Shown here: positions 41,646 through 50,858 of the stretch, one piece after another
How positions within the stretch are numbered: position 1 is the stretch's first letter
Layout: each line of letters opens with the position of its first letter
Assembly (NCBI RefSeq): GCF_000425405.1
Contig: NZ_AUDJ01000002.1
Location: 62,001 to 126,000 of the forward strand
Length of the DNA: 64,000 nucleotides
Origin: Ferrimonas kyonanensis DSM 18153
GTDB lineage: Bacteria > Pseudomonadota > Gammaproteobacteria > Enterobacterales > Shewanellaceae
Reading direction: 5' to 3'
The notes under the pieces: model-generated
The model's database searches: none
Told to the model about the DNA's origin: nothing
Seen by the model: only the letters and a program-made list of their open reading frames with translations
Position numbers and translations under genes: made by a program

Positions 41646-42329
41646 ATGAGTAGTTCTTCTTTACGCATCATACATCGTGATGCGCTTCCTCTAGGCGGCT
41701 TTGCCGGGATCGTCGAGACCCGCATGGCCATGAGCCCCAAGGTGTGGCCGCAGGTACAAGGAAACAGCCAATTAAGTCATGGGCTTGGAGACTTTATCTA
41801 TCTTGCCAGTGGCTATTTTAAGCCTAACGACGGCGCGCCCATTCATCCTCATAACGACGTCGACATTGTCAGTGTCATCCTCAGTGGCTCTGTGGGACAC
41901 AAGGGAACCCTGGGTGACGGCACCGTCATCGAAGGACCTGGCGTGCAGGTGCAGCGTGCTGGCACCGGCATGCAGCATGCCGAGTTCAGTCTGAGTGACA
42001 CCAAGGCTGACATCATTCAGATCTGGTTTCGCCCGCCACAGGTGGGGCTGACGCCCGCCTATCAGAACTATGCCCTCAAGCCGGGGGAGTTGACGACGGT
42101 GCTTGGCGGCAACAACGACGGCAGTTTCGACAGCACCATGCGCTGTCAGGTCGGCTTCGTTCCCACCGGGCAAACCATCCGCACCGACAGCCCCTTTGTG
42201 GCGATGATTACTCAGGGCAGCGCCATGGCCAACGGCCAAGAGGTGAACGAGGGCGACCTTATCGAAGGGGAGCGCTTGACGCTGTCTTCCACCGAACCGT
42301 TTGGTCTGGTGCTTATCGGGGCCGCTTAA
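41646..42329 (+). CDS. Pirin family protein
   Basis: A 227-residue bicupin: the iron-binding motif region PIHPHNDVDIVSVILSGSVGHKGTLGDG, then VQVQRAGTGMQHAEFS, as in YhhW-type pirins. Such proteins can act as quercetinases or redox sensors. Followed by a flavin reductase gene 54 bases away in the same direction. Confidence 0.93.
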   Translation: MSSSSLRIIHRDALPLGGFAGIVETRMAMSPKVWPQVQGNSQLSHGLGDFIYLASGYFKPNDGAPIHPHNDVDIVSVILSGSVGHKGTLGDGTVIEGPGVQVQRAGTGMQHAEFSLSDTKADIIQIWFRPPQVGLTPAYQNYALKPGELTTVLGGNNDGSFDSTMRCQVGFVPTGQTIRTDSPFVAMITQGSAMANGQEVNEGDLIEGERLTLSSTEPFGLVLIGAA

Positions 42330-42383
42330 CGGCCCGGCGTCAACAAAACATAGATATCAGAGTGAATTTCAGGAGTGTTTGTA

Positions 42384-42917
42384 ATGAAAGTCGTTGCCTT
42401 TGGCGCCAGTAACAGCAAGGCGTCCATTAACAAGAAACTGGCGACCTATGCCGCTTCCATGGTGGAAGGGGCTCAGGTGGAGGTGCTGGATTTGAACGAT
42501 TATCCGCTGCCGTTGTTTGGTGAAGATAAAGAGGCGGAAATTGGTCAGCCGCAACCGGCAAAGTCTTTTGTGGACAAGCTCGGCAGTGCCGATGCCATCG
42601 TGGTGTCTCTGGCGGAGCATAACGGTTCTTACACCGCGGCTTACAAGAACTTGTTCGACTGGGCCAGTCGAATCAACCGAGAGGTGTTTCAGCAAAAGCC
42701 GGTGATCTACCTTGCGACGTCGCCTGGCCCCGGTGGCGCCGCCAGTGTATTGGCTTCGGCCGTAGGCTCTGCCCAGTTCTTCGGCGCAGACGTCAAGGGC
42801 AGCCTGTCCATACCCAGTTTTTACGACAACTTCGACCTTGAGGCCGGAGTACTAAAGAGCGAAGTCATTCAACAACAACTTGCCCAGACCATGAGCACGC
42901 TGTTCACAGCGGAATAG
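42384..42917 (+). CDS. NADPH-dependent FMN reductase
   Basis: A 177-residue flavodoxin-fold reductase: FGASNSKASINKKLA is the phosphate-binding loop, and SLAEHNGSYTAAYKNLFDW with PGPGGAASVL forms the FMN site. ATG 42384 follows AGGAG. Part of the LysR-pirin locus. Confidence 0.9.
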   Translation: MKVVAFGASNSKASINKKLATYAASMVEGAQVEVLDLNDYPLPLFGEDKEAEIGQPQPAKSFVDKLGSADAIVVSLAEHNGSYTAAYKNLFDWASRINREVFQQKPVIYLATSPGPGGAASVLASAVGSAQFFGADVKGSLSIPSFYDNFDLEAGVLKSEVIQQQLAQTMSTLFTAE

Positions 42918-42927
42918 GAGTCTTGTC

Positions 42928-44184
42928 ATGAAAAACATCAAGCTATTGAATAAATTAGCTGCCGGGCTGTCTTTAGGCCTGTTCAGTTTGACCGTGAACG
43001 CTGGCGCTTTGCCGGTGTCCGCCACGGTGCTGGAGTTTGCCGACGACAATACCCTGTTCGTCGCGGACTCCGACGGCGGTCAGATACTGGCTTATTCGCT
43101 GCCGAAGGCTAAGCCGGCCACCGCATCCACCAGCTTCAACCTCGAGGGAGCGGGCAGTCAGATCGCCAAACTGCTGGGCGTGGATAGCCTTGCCATCGAT
43201 TACCACGACATAGCCGTTCACCCGGTGAGCAAAGAGGCGTACATCTCGCTGTCGACTCAGTCCAAGGGCAGCAGAACCCCGGTGGTGGTGCGCGCCAATC
43301 AGGCCGGCGAGTTTGCCAAGGTGGATCTGGCGTCTCTGCCGAAGACGGTTAAGAAGCTAACTGCCACCGCCACCGATGACGTTACCTTCTGGCGCGACAT
43401 CCCGGCCACTACACTGGGGATCACCGATCTGGACTACGTCAATGGCACCCTGTACGTCTCCAGCCTGTCCACCGGTGAGTTTGCGTCGACGTTGCGTAAG
43501 TTGTCTTATCCGTTTGATGACAGCTCGACCAGCTCCAACATCGAGATCTACCACACGGTGCACAACCAGACCGAAACCCGGGCGCCGATTCGTGCCATGA
43601 CCGTGCTTGAGCTCGATGGCGTTGAGACCGTGGTCGCCGCCTACACCTGCACCCCGTTGGTAACCATTCCAGCGAGCAAGCTCAATGATGGCGCCCATGT
43701 GAAGGGTAAGACCGTGGCCGAGCTCGGTTATGGCAATACCCCCTTGGATGTCATTCACTTCTCTGCCCAGAATCAGCAGCAACAGATGGAGGAGTTTGTT
43801 CTGGTGCTGCACAAGGAGCGCAGTGCCGATTTGATTCGTGTCGCGGATCTGGCGGCGGCCAATAAGCAGCCAGGGTTGTCTACCCCGGAGATGTGGGCCA
43901 AGGCCGGTGTGGCGACGCGCCCGGTCCCGCTGGCGGGAGTGCTTCAGGCGGCGGATCAGGATGCCCAGTTTATCGCCACCCTGAAACGAAACCTGGTAAC
44001 CGGAGACATGGATCTGGTCTCTTTCCGTAAAGGCGCCTATTTCCGCCTTAACGACTTCATCAGTGAGTACAACTTCTCAGACTACAAGTACTTGCCGGAG
44101 CAGGAGATGTTCAGGAACTTTCAGAACCTGTTGAAGACCGATGCCGGGTATAGCGACTTGGTTCGTCAGCTGGAGGAAAAATAA
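42928..44184 (+). CDS. Secreted beta-propeller-like protein, unknown
   Basis: A 418-residue protein with a signal peptide (residues 1-25, TVNA-GA). Repeated hydrophobic/aspartate blades (FADDNTLFVADSDGGQILAYSL, IAVHPVSKEAYISLS, ITDLDYVNGTLYVSSLS) suggest a beta-propeller. A conserved CysThr motif AYTCTPLVTIPAS lies midway. Overlaps the next gene by one base (TAATG). No ligand known. Confidence 0.75.
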   Translation: MKNIKLLNKLAAGLSLGLFSLTVNAGALPVSATVLEFADDNTLFVADSDGGQILAYSLPKAKPATASTSFNLEGAGSQIAKLLGVDSLAIDYHDIAVHPVSKEAYISLSTQSKGSRTPVVVRANQAGEFAKVDLASLPKTVKKLTATATDDVTFWRDIPATTLGITDLDYVNGTLYVSSLSTGEFASTLRKLSYPFDDSSTSSNIEIYHTVHNQTETRAPIRAMTVLELDGVETVVAAYTCTPLVTIPASKLNDGAHVKGKTVAELGYGNTPLDVIHFSAQNQQQQMEEFVLVLHKERSADLIRVADLAAANKQPGLSTPEMWAKAGVATRPVPLAGVLQAADQDAQFIATLKRNLVTGDMDLVSFRKGAYFRLNDFISEYNFSDYKYLPEQEMFRNFQNLLKTDAGYSDLVRQLEEK

Positions 44185-45011
44185 TGCGAATGCCGCTTCT
44201 GTTCAGCGTTGTGGTGGGGCTGGCCTTAAATAGCCCACTTGCTCAGGCTGTCTCCTGCGATGCCCCTTCGGAAGCGACTCTGGTGTCGGCAGTCTACCCC
44301 ACTGCCGACCGCCTGCCGGAGAATCTGCTGCGTTTCTATGTCTATTTCTCCGCCCCCATGGATCGCGGCGATATTCTGAAGTCGGTCTATTTGACCGACG
44401 CTCAGGGCAACCGGCAGCAAGGAGTGTTTCTGGATAACAAGTTCGATCTCTGGAGTCCGGACAGTCGCCGTTTGACGCTGTTATTCGATCCCGGAAGAGT
44501 TAAGACCGGGTTGGTGGCCCATAATGCGATGGGGCGGGCGCTGACTCCGGGAAAACACTACCAGTTGGTGGTGGAGACTTCCGCCTCTGATGCCAAGGGC
44601 TGTCCACTGGGCAGTCGCTTTGTGAAGTCGTTCTTTGCGACCGAGGCGGATTATCAAACTCCGGATGTGGATGGTTGGCAGATTAGCCAGCTTCAGCCAG
44701 GCACCAGCAGCCCGCTGACCATCGATTTTGATGGCAAGATGGATCATGTCTCCCTGGCCTATCGGATTCGGCTGAAGGACGACGACGGCAATACGGTACC
44801 CGGTCGCATCGAGCTGGCAAAACAAGAGCAGCAGTGGTTGTTCTTCCCGGCCAGTCCCTGGGGGCAAAGGGGCTATCAACTGGCGGTCGAGCCGGTGCTG
44901 GAGGATGTGGCAGGCAATCGCATCGCGGGATTGTTCGATCAACCCAGCCTTGCCAGAGAAAGCGCCGCTACTGGTCAGGTGATCGCAATTGCTGTCGATC
45001 TAAAAGAGTAA
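44184..45011 (+). CDS. Secreted Ig-like fold protein
   Basis: A 275-residue protein with a signal peptide (residues 1-22, AQA-VS). Two beta-sandwich modules resemble bacterial Ig-like SbsA-type domains: FYVYFSAPMDRGDILKSVYL and ADYQTPDVDGWQISQLQ. Its start overlaps the propeller gene's stop, so they act together, possibly in copper or surface binding (speculative). Confidence 0.75.
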   Translation: MRMPLLFSVVVGLALNSPLAQAVSCDAPSEATLVSAVYPTADRLPENLLRFYVYFSAPMDRGDILKSVYLTDAQGNRQQGVFLDNKFDLWSPDSRRLTLLFDPGRVKTGLVAHNAMGRALTPGKHYQLVVETSASDAKGCPLGSRFVKSFFATEADYQTPDVDGWQISQLQPGTSSPLTIDFDGKMDHVSLAYRIRLKDDDGNTVPGRIELAKQEQQWLFFPASPWGQRGYQLAVEPVLEDVAGNRIAGLFDQPSLARESAATGQVIAIAVDLKE

Positions 45012-45064
45012 GTCGTGAATAGAGCGGGCAGGGACAGCCTGGCTCTTTGCGATTAGACAGGTCA

Positions 45065-45120
45065 ACCCCGCCCAGCGGGGGAGGCAGAAGGCGCTCAGGT
45101 CAATACTCCCCCTCTTTTTT
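45065..45120 (+). terminator. Competing hairpins and T-tract after the Ig-like gene
   Basis: Stem A: CCCCGC-cca-GCGGGG (45066-45080). Stem B: GGGGGAG (45077-45083) with CTCCCCC (45106-45112), followed by TCTTTTTT. The two stems share 45077-45080 and cannot both form, so this could be a regulated terminator; no riboswitch consensus was recognised. Confidence 0.5.
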
Positions 45121-45174
45121 GCTTTTTCTTTCATTATGAGCCGGGTCGCGGCAGTGAAGTGGTTCCAGCCTCGT

Positions 45175-45210
45175 GCCCGGCCTATCCTGCTGCAAGGCGG
45201 GCCCTTTTTT
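45175..45210 (+). terminator. Second terminator-like hairpin
   Basis: GCCCG (45175) pairs with CGGGC (45198), followed by CCTTTTTT. No gene ends just before it on the plus strand; it may back up the previous terminator or close a small RNA. Confidence 0.4.
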
Positions 45211-45770
45211 ATTTTCTGTGCCTTTTCCCTATCTGCGTTTACGTCACCGAGTGATATCAGCAATCACTGCTGAGTGAACAACTCGAGATTCGCTGGCAGT
45301 CAATGGCATTGGTCGCTGTAAGCCATTTGCCATGGCCGGTTAAGTGGCACTGGCGCCATGTTTGCCGGCATGGCACGGTTGCGGCCTGCGGTTGGGCATG
45401 GCTGGTACGGGCTGTCCCCTTAGATGGCGGGCTTTATTGGGGGGAGTGCATTGCCTTCGACGTTAAAAAGCGCGCTTGAGCAAGCGGGCGCAGAGGCAAC
45501 CTTTTCTGCTTATTGAGGCGCAGCGGTCCTGCTCGTCGGCACCTTAGCCCCGTTGCCTTACATTCGCAACCGCCTAGATTTAGTACTGTCCGGCATTCGG
45601 CCCTATTCAGTAATTGCGACCTCTAATTCCAATAATCGCACTGATGGGCCTGTGGCTATCTCCTATTGCGGAGTGGGGGAGAGGCGCAGTGGCGCCGGGC
45701 GCCAAGTATATCGGTGCGCGGAACGTGCCCGGTAATCAAGGAACTGAGATTGCATTACATGGAGAACGTA
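45211..45770. other. Intergenic region before the LodA cluster
   Basis: 560 bases with no gene seen. It presumably contains the promoter of the monohaem/LodA/LodB genes. A near-miss sigma-54-like TGGCAC with TTGC at 45371 has the wrong spacing. Confidence 0.5.
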
Positions 45771-47201
45771 ATGACCCCAAGTATCACCCGACCACTCCTG
45801 GCGGGGCTGATGTTATGCTCCGCCTGTGTCTTCGCCGATGAATACGGCTCGACAACGCCCCCAACCAATCAGCCGATGCCTGCAGCCAGCGACAGCCTGT
45901 GCGTGGCCCAGGATAACTGGGCGCCGTTTGAGGCGGTACAGATGCCCGACGGCAACCAGTTTTCTTCCGACACCAGCTGTGATTTTCATCGCTGGTCGTG
46001 GCAGATGTTCCTGTGGCTGATGCAGGACGACGGCAAGGGCGAGCCCCGTTTTCTGGGGTTTGATTCCCCCTATGATCTGCTGGGTATCGACAACCGTGAA
46101 AGCCTGTTGCCGCGCTTAAGCAAGCAGGGGGGCGCCCGCTCGATGGACGAGTACCTGCAGGCGGGTACCGAAGGAATTCTGGTGGGAAAAGACGGCAAAC
46201 CGGTGTACTACTCCCAGTACATCAATCGTGAATTTGTCGATTTCATCAATGAACATGAGCTGACGGATTTCGAAAAGGTGCAGGCGTTCGATCCCAACAC
46301 CTCGTTCGACATCAACGTGGCCGAGTTCAAGGCCGCCTGGAAAATTGTCGACAAGGCCACCGCCGACAGCGGCGAGTTTTTGATCACCCGGCAGTCGGTG
46401 TTCAAGCTGGTGAACCGCAACGGCAAAATCGTCGTGGATGTGAACCAGTCCAGTGAGGAGTATCTGGCGCTGGTGGGCTTTCACATTGCCGGCGTGGTCG
46501 AGGGCCACCCAGAGATGATCTGGGCCACGTTCGAGCACAAAGACAACGCGCCGGATGTGCCCACCAACGTGCAACCCGACACCGTCGTCTCTGACAAGGA
46601 TTGGACCTTCTACACGGCCAACACTCCGTACTCCCAGTGCAACATCAACTACGCGTCGTCGCCACAGTTGACCCTGGACGAAGCCAGCCAAACCTTAAGT
46701 CCCACCACCGAAGTGTGTCGCCGCTTTGCCTGGGGCAATAACGCCAATCAGATGACCTATGCGGTGCCCACCAACATTCAGGTGGTGCAGCAGCTCAACG
46801 ACAGCACCCTGTCCCTGTTGGATCAGAGTAAGGCGCAGTTGCCAGCGGATCGCAACTGGCTGAAAAATTACTTCGAAGTGTCGGCCATCTGGTTTCGTCG
46901 CAACGACGGCCTGGAGCCCAACATGACCCTGGCGACCGACTTTGATGACAACGGCAAGCAACTGCTGATCGGCGGGCTGCACCTGTCCAACTCCACCATC
47001 GAAACCTTCACCCAGACTCAGAGCACTATGGACAACTGCTTTCGGTGCCACAACACCAGCCAGCGCTTCCCTCCCAGTGGTGCTGAAAACCTGGCTCCCC
47101 TTAAGGGCATGAACCTGAACATCAGCCATGCCTTTATGAACATCTATTTCTGGGATCAGGAGATGAAACTCAAAGCCCAATCGGCCGCAGCGAAACAGTG
47201 A
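45771..47201 (+). CDS. Secreted monohaem c-type protein upstream of LodA
   Basis: A 476-residue protein from ATG 45771 (GGAG six bases upstream), with a signal peptide (residues 1-21, LCSACVFA). One haem-binding motif CFRCH near residue 425 (MDNCFRCHNTSQRF). No further family recognised; the rest is a large globular domain. It precedes the LodA-like gene by 10 bases and is probably cotranscribed. A role in electron transfer from, or export partner of, the oxidase is inferred. Confidence 0.75.
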   Translation: MTPSITRPLLAGLMLCSACVFADEYGSTTPPTNQPMPAASDSLCVAQDNWAPFEAVQMPDGNQFSSDTSCDFHRWSWQMFLWLMQDDGKGEPRFLGFDSPYDLLGIDNRESLLPRLSKQGGARSMDEYLQAGTEGILVGKDGKPVYYSQYINREFVDFINEHELTDFEKVQAFDPNTSFDINVAEFKAAWKIVDKATADSGEFLITRQSVFKLVNRNGKIVVDVNQSSEEYLALVGFHIAGVVEGHPEMIWATFEHKDNAPDVPTNVQPDTVVSDKDWTFYTANTPYSQCNINYASSPQLTLDEASQTLSPTTEVCRRFAWGNNANQMTYAVPTNIQVVQQLNDSTLSLLDQSKAQLPADRNWLKNYFEVSAIWFRRNDGLEPNMTLATDFDDNGKQLLIGGLHLSNSTIETFTQTQSTMDNCFRCHNTSQRFPPSGAENLAPLKGMNLNISHAFMNIYFWDQEMKLKAQSAAAKQ

Positions 47202-47211
47202 GGGAACCACT

Positions 47212-49281
47212 ATGAGCAATCAAACCTATTTTCGAGTCCACCCAGCCATTAACTTTGCCCGGGTGGGCAACAGTGACGATTTTTACATCGCCCCGGAGAC
47301 CGCCGCCGGCGAACTGCTGGATCAGGACACCGGCCTGTTTGGTGGCCTGCCCATTCGCTGGGGCACCGAAGACACCCCCATTACCGCCGAAGACTTTCGC
47401 GACGCTGAGCAGAAGGTGAAACGGCAGGCGGCCCGGTTTCGGATCTTCGCCTACGACCAGCCTCAGAGCCGCTACCCCAGCAACGACAAGGGCACCGAGA
47501 TTCGCATCGGCAGCCAGGTGGGGGGCAAGACCGTCAAAGACATCATCTGGACCGTGCACCTGGCCAACAAGAAGAACAACAACTTCACCATCGAAGATGC
47601 CGATGGTCAGGAGCTGGGCATCGCCAGCTATGAGAACGGTCAGACGCCGCCGCTGCGCAACCTCAGTTATGGCACTCAGGCCGACAGCGACGAGCGCCGT
47701 TCTAAGCTAGTGATCGACGCCGGACCGCGCACCATCTGTTCCAGCCAGCAGGGCGGTGAAGCCATCGAATTCGATGCCGATACCACCCCGAGTTATTGCG
47801 ACGATAACGGTCGAATCTGCTCGGCAGACAGCTACCCCATCAGCTTTCCTGGCGACCACTTTAGCAACCTGAATCCTGGCTCCGGAGACATCACCACCCT
47901 GGGCCAGCTGCGGATCGAGCCAGGCAGCGGCCGGTTGGTGGTCACCGGTGGTTATGGCAACGCCTTTGCGTTCCCCAATGCCAAAGGGCAGGCGCCGACG
48001 CTGGATCACGCCATCGACAACGACGGTTGGTTTGACGATGTGGCCGATGGCCCGGTCAACGCCACCGTGGTGTTTGATGATGGCAGCACTCAGCAGGTGG
48101 TGGCCGGCTGGTTTGTGTCTACCGATCCGGCCTACGCACCACAGACCCGCAATGTGGTCTCCACCTGGGACGACGTGTTCAATACCTGGGTCGAGGAACT
48201 GGCACTGATGCCGTCGCTGTTTGCCGGCGGTCAGTACAACACCGATTTCCCGGCCTCGTTTAACGGCGATGTGTTGCCGGTGCTGCACGGCGCCCTGTTG
48301 CAACGCTGGAACACCAACCTGCCCAACGCCGGTGTGCAGGGCCACAACTTCATCGGCCGCATTAAGCCCACCGATGATCCGAAGCAGAAGATTCCCAACT
48401 TCAAGGCGCTGATCCGTGACCCTAATGACCCGGCACAGGATGAGGTGGGCACCAAGATGCCGTTGGCACTGGGTGATGCCAAGCGCAGTTTCCTGTCGCT
48501 GTCCAAGACCCAGTACTTCCTGCTGCAGCAGTGGTACGAAGGCCTCAGCCAGGAGGCGGCGCCGGAACTGGGCGTGGGTGAAAAGCTCGATAAGGTGGTG
48601 TTGGAAAACTGCCTCGGTGGTCGCTATTCACCGGGAATCGATCTGACCTTTGTGGTACGCGACGTCAACCTGTACCTCAGGAATGACGATCAGAGCAGTT
48701 ACCCGGCGGTGGCCGGGCCGTTTCGGATTAACCAACAGCCGCTGGATTACGCCAGTGCCAGCCGTTCGCAGCCATTTTTGGGGATTGGCTACATTCCCCT
48801 TAATCCCATGGCGGTGGAGCCCGGTGACCTGAGCAAGTTCATGTCGCAGCCCTGGCATACCGACTACAACAGCTGTGCGGTGCACACGCCGGATCCTAAC
48901 CCGGCGGGCAACAACACCCTGTACTGGTCGTGGCCGGCCCAGCGCCCGGTGCAGGTGTATCCGGCGCAGTTGTGTCAGTTTGATGAACATAAGCAGCAAT
49001 GGAACCTGGGTGGGCAGTTGTTCAGTGTTCGGGGCGACAAAGAGGGCAGCGACAACCTGACCTATTCGCCGTTTCCACAAAACGAAGGCCGTTATCAGGA
49101 GTACCTCGATTTTCTGGCTAACTGGCATAAGACCGGTTTCATCATTCAGGGCTCGCAGATCCCGGCGTCCAAGGGCGGCAATTACGGCAGCGATAAATTC
49201 CTGGAGGTACAGAGTCTGTACGACTCCTACGGCCAAGTGGTGCAGCCCTGGCCGACGGCGGCGCTGGACAAACAAGACTAG
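47212..49281 (+). CDS. LodA/GoxA-like cysteine tryptophylquinone (CTQ) oxidase
   Basis: A 689-residue protein without a classical signal. In Marinomonas LodA the cofactor is made from Cys516 and Trp581, and Asp512 is required for its formation. Here Asp551 and Cys555 (PWHTDYNSC) keep the same four-residue spacing, and Trp574 in YWSWPAQRPV is the likely partner, 19 residues on. Family members oxidise lysine or glycine, releasing H2O2 and ammonia. Substrate here not known. Next to the LodB-like flavoprotein, required for cofactor maturation in known cases. Confidence 0.88.
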   Translation: MSNQTYFRVHPAINFARVGNSDDFYIAPETAAGELLDQDTGLFGGLPIRWGTEDTPITAEDFRDAEQKVKRQAARFRIFAYDQPQSRYPSNDKGTEIRIGSQVGGKTVKDIIWTVHLANKKNNNFTIEDADGQELGIASYENGQTPPLRNLSYGTQADSDERRSKLVIDAGPRTICSSQQGGEAIEFDADTTPSYCDDNGRICSADSYPISFPGDHFSNLNPGSGDITTLGQLRIEPGSGRLVVTGGYGNAFAFPNAKGQAPTLDHAIDNDGWFDDVADGPVNATVVFDDGSTQQVVAGWFVSTDPAYAPQTRNVVSTWDDVFNTWVEELALMPSLFAGGQYNTDFPASFNGDVLPVLHGALLQRWNTNLPNAGVQGHNFIGRIKPTDDPKQKIPNFKALIRDPNDPAQDEVGTKMPLALGDAKRSFLSLSKTQYFLLQQWYEGLSQEAAPELGVGEKLDKVVLENCLGGRYSPGIDLTFVVRDVNLYLRNDDQSSYPAVAGPFRINQQPLDYASASRSQPFLGIGYIPLNPMAVEPGDLSKFMSQPWHTDYNSCAVHTPDPNPAGNNTLYWSWPAQRPVQVYPAQLCQFDEHKQQWNLGGQLFSVRGDKEGSDNLTYSPFPQNEGRYQEYLDFLANWHKTGFIIQGSQIPASKGGNYGSDKFLEVQSLYDSYGQVVQPWPTAALDKQD

Positions 49282-49300
49282 CCAGCCATAGGAGTAACAC

Positions 49301-49338
49301 CAACGCTGGCTGGCCCTGGGGTCAGTCAGCGTTGTTTT
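49301..49338 (+). terminator. Attenuator-like hairpin between the LodA- and LodB-like genes
   Basis: Perfect 8-base arms CAACGCTG (49301) and CAGCGTTG (49327) followed by TTTT. A second stem AGCCAGC (49280) with GCTGGCT (49305) shares bases with it. The hairpin lies 11 bases before the LodB ATG and could lower LodB relative to LodA. Confidence 0.55.
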
Positions 49339-49348
49339 AGGAGGCAGT

Positions 49349-50467
49349 ATGCGTACCGATAACGACGTAACGATTTTGGGGGCCGGGCCGGCGGGGCTGG
49401 CGACGGCATTGTCCCTGCATCAACAGGCCCCTTGGCTAAAAGTCGAGATACTGGACGCCGCCGATGCGCCACAGTTTAAGTTGGGGGAGACCCTGCCGCC
49501 GGCGGCGGGCGAAGTGTTGACCCGGTTGCTGGGCGAAGACAGTCGCTGGTTGTTGCGCAGCCAGCAGGTGTGTTCCGGCTCCATTTCCATCTGGCAGCAG
49601 CCCGAACCCGGACACAATGATTTCTTCTTTGATCTGTCCGGGCCGGGCTATCACCTGGACCGGGCCCGGTTTGAATCGGAGTTGGCCAGTCAGCTTAAGC
49701 GCCGCGACATCGGTCTGCGGCGACGGGTAAAGGTGCAGGGGGTGCAGCCGCAGGAGGATTGCGTAGCCCTTACCATAGCGGCACAACCTCGCCCGCTGCA
49801 CAGCCGCTTTGTGGTGGATGCCAGCGGCGGCGCCCGTCAGGTGTGCCGGGCGCTGGGGGTGGCCGACAATACTCTGGATGAAGTGGTGTACCTGTGCGCG
49901 GTGCTGCCGTTGACTCCGGGCGGTTCGATGACCGACCGTACCCTGGTGGAGGCGCAGTCCTACGGTTGGTGGTACGCGGCCCGGTTGCCGGAACAGAAAG
50001 TGATGCTGATGCTGTGCTGCGATAAAGCCAGCATGGCGACGGCGTCGCTGGCCGACCCGGCGGTGTGGTTGCAGCGGGCTGAGGACAACCGTTTGTTTCA
50101 AACCCATCTGGCGCCGGTGTTGGCGGCGGCTCGGGTCGAAGGCCTGACACTGCTTCGCCGCTCGGCGCCGTCGGGAATATTGAGTAATGTGGTGGGGCGC
50201 CATTGGCTGGCGGTGGGGGATTGTGCCAGTCGCTATGACCCCATCTCTTCGGCGGGAATCACCAAGGCTTTGATGCACGGCGAGCTGGCGGGGCAGAGCA
50301 TTGCCGACTACCTACAGCGGCCGGATGTGGCGGCGCTACAGCCCTATCAGCAGCAGGTGTTTGATGACTTCAATCAGTATCTGCAGCTGCGCCACTCCCT
50401 CTATGCCAGTGTTCAGCGTTTTGGCAACCAACCGTTCTGGCACAACCGCGCTACGGCCATGGGCTGA
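49349..50467 (+). CDS. LodB-like FAD-dependent maturation flavoprotein
   Basis: A 372-residue tryptophan-halogenase-like flavoprotein. FAD motif VTILGAGPAGLATALSLH, KLGETLPPAAGEVL, VVDASGGARQV, and a C-terminal GDCASRYDPISSAGI. LodB is needed for posttranslational cysteine tryptophylquinone formation in its partner (established for Marinomonas). GAGG (49341) precedes the start. Follows the LodA-like gene directly. Confidence 0.9.
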   Translation: MRTDNDVTILGAGPAGLATALSLHQQAPWLKVEILDAADAPQFKLGETLPPAAGEVLTRLLGEDSRWLLRSQQVCSGSISIWQQPEPGHNDFFFDLSGPGYHLDRARFESELASQLKRRDIGLRRRVKVQGVQPQEDCVALTIAAQPRPLHSRFVVDASGGARQVCRALGVADNTLDEVVYLCAVLPLTPGGSMTDRTLVEAQSYGWWYAARLPEQKVMLMLCCDKASMATASLADPAVWLQRAEDNRLFQTHLAPVLAAARVEGLTLLRRSAPSGILSNVVGRHWLAVGDCASRYDPISSAGITKALMHGELAGQSIADYLQRPDVAALQPYQQQVFDDFNQYLQLRHSLYASVQRFGNQPFWHNRATAMG

Positions 50468-50499
50468 GCGGACTCAGCCCATGGCATCACTGGGGCTGC

Positions 50500-50835
50500 T
50501 TACTGAGTGTTCACCAGTTTTTCATCGCCCTTGTCTTTGTCGGACCAGAAGTTGATGTTGAACTGGGCGTCGTCGGACAGCTCGATGCGATGCCAGTACT
50601 GCGGTGGGCTGGTGGCAAACTGGCCAGCCTCAATGGTAACCACCAGCTCCGGCTCCATGGTGTCCTTGTCCGGGAAGCCGAAGTAGGTGACGCTGCCCTC
50701 CATTACGCACAGCTGGCCGAATACGCCGGCGGCGGTGTTGTGGTGGTTGAGCAGGGCCGCCGGTACCGTGTCTTTGGTAAAAAACGGGGTGGAACGTTGA
50801 ATGGTCCAGTTGGCTGGAATGCGTAAGTGGCTCAT
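50500..50835 (-). CDS. DUF1971 (TehB-like N-terminal) protein
   Basis: A 111-residue cupin-like protein starting MSHLRIPANWTIQRSTPFF, the pattern of DUF1971, the short domain that precedes or accompanies TehB. Cupin features: AALLNHHNTAAGVFGQLCV, PPQYWHRIELSDD. Lies 23 bases after norW on the minus strand and is probably part of the nor operon. Possible role in nitric-oxide or tellurite stress (inference). Confidence 0.85.
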   Translation of the reverse strand: MSHLRIPANWTIQRSTPFFTKDTVPAALLNHHNTAAGVFGQLCVMEGSVTYFGFPDKDTMEPELVVTIEAGQFATSPPQYWHRIELSDDAQFNINFWSDKDKGDEKLVNTQ

Positions 50836-50858
50836 GGTGTTCTCCTTACTCGGATTAA

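Noticed and set aside
45000-45263. Minus-strand 87-codon frame after the Ig-like gene
   Set aside because: It crosses the terminator hairpins and has a composition unlike a protein.
45371-45382. TGGCACGGTTGC as a sigma-54 promoter for the LodA cluster
   Set aside because: Only two bases separate the elements; five are required.
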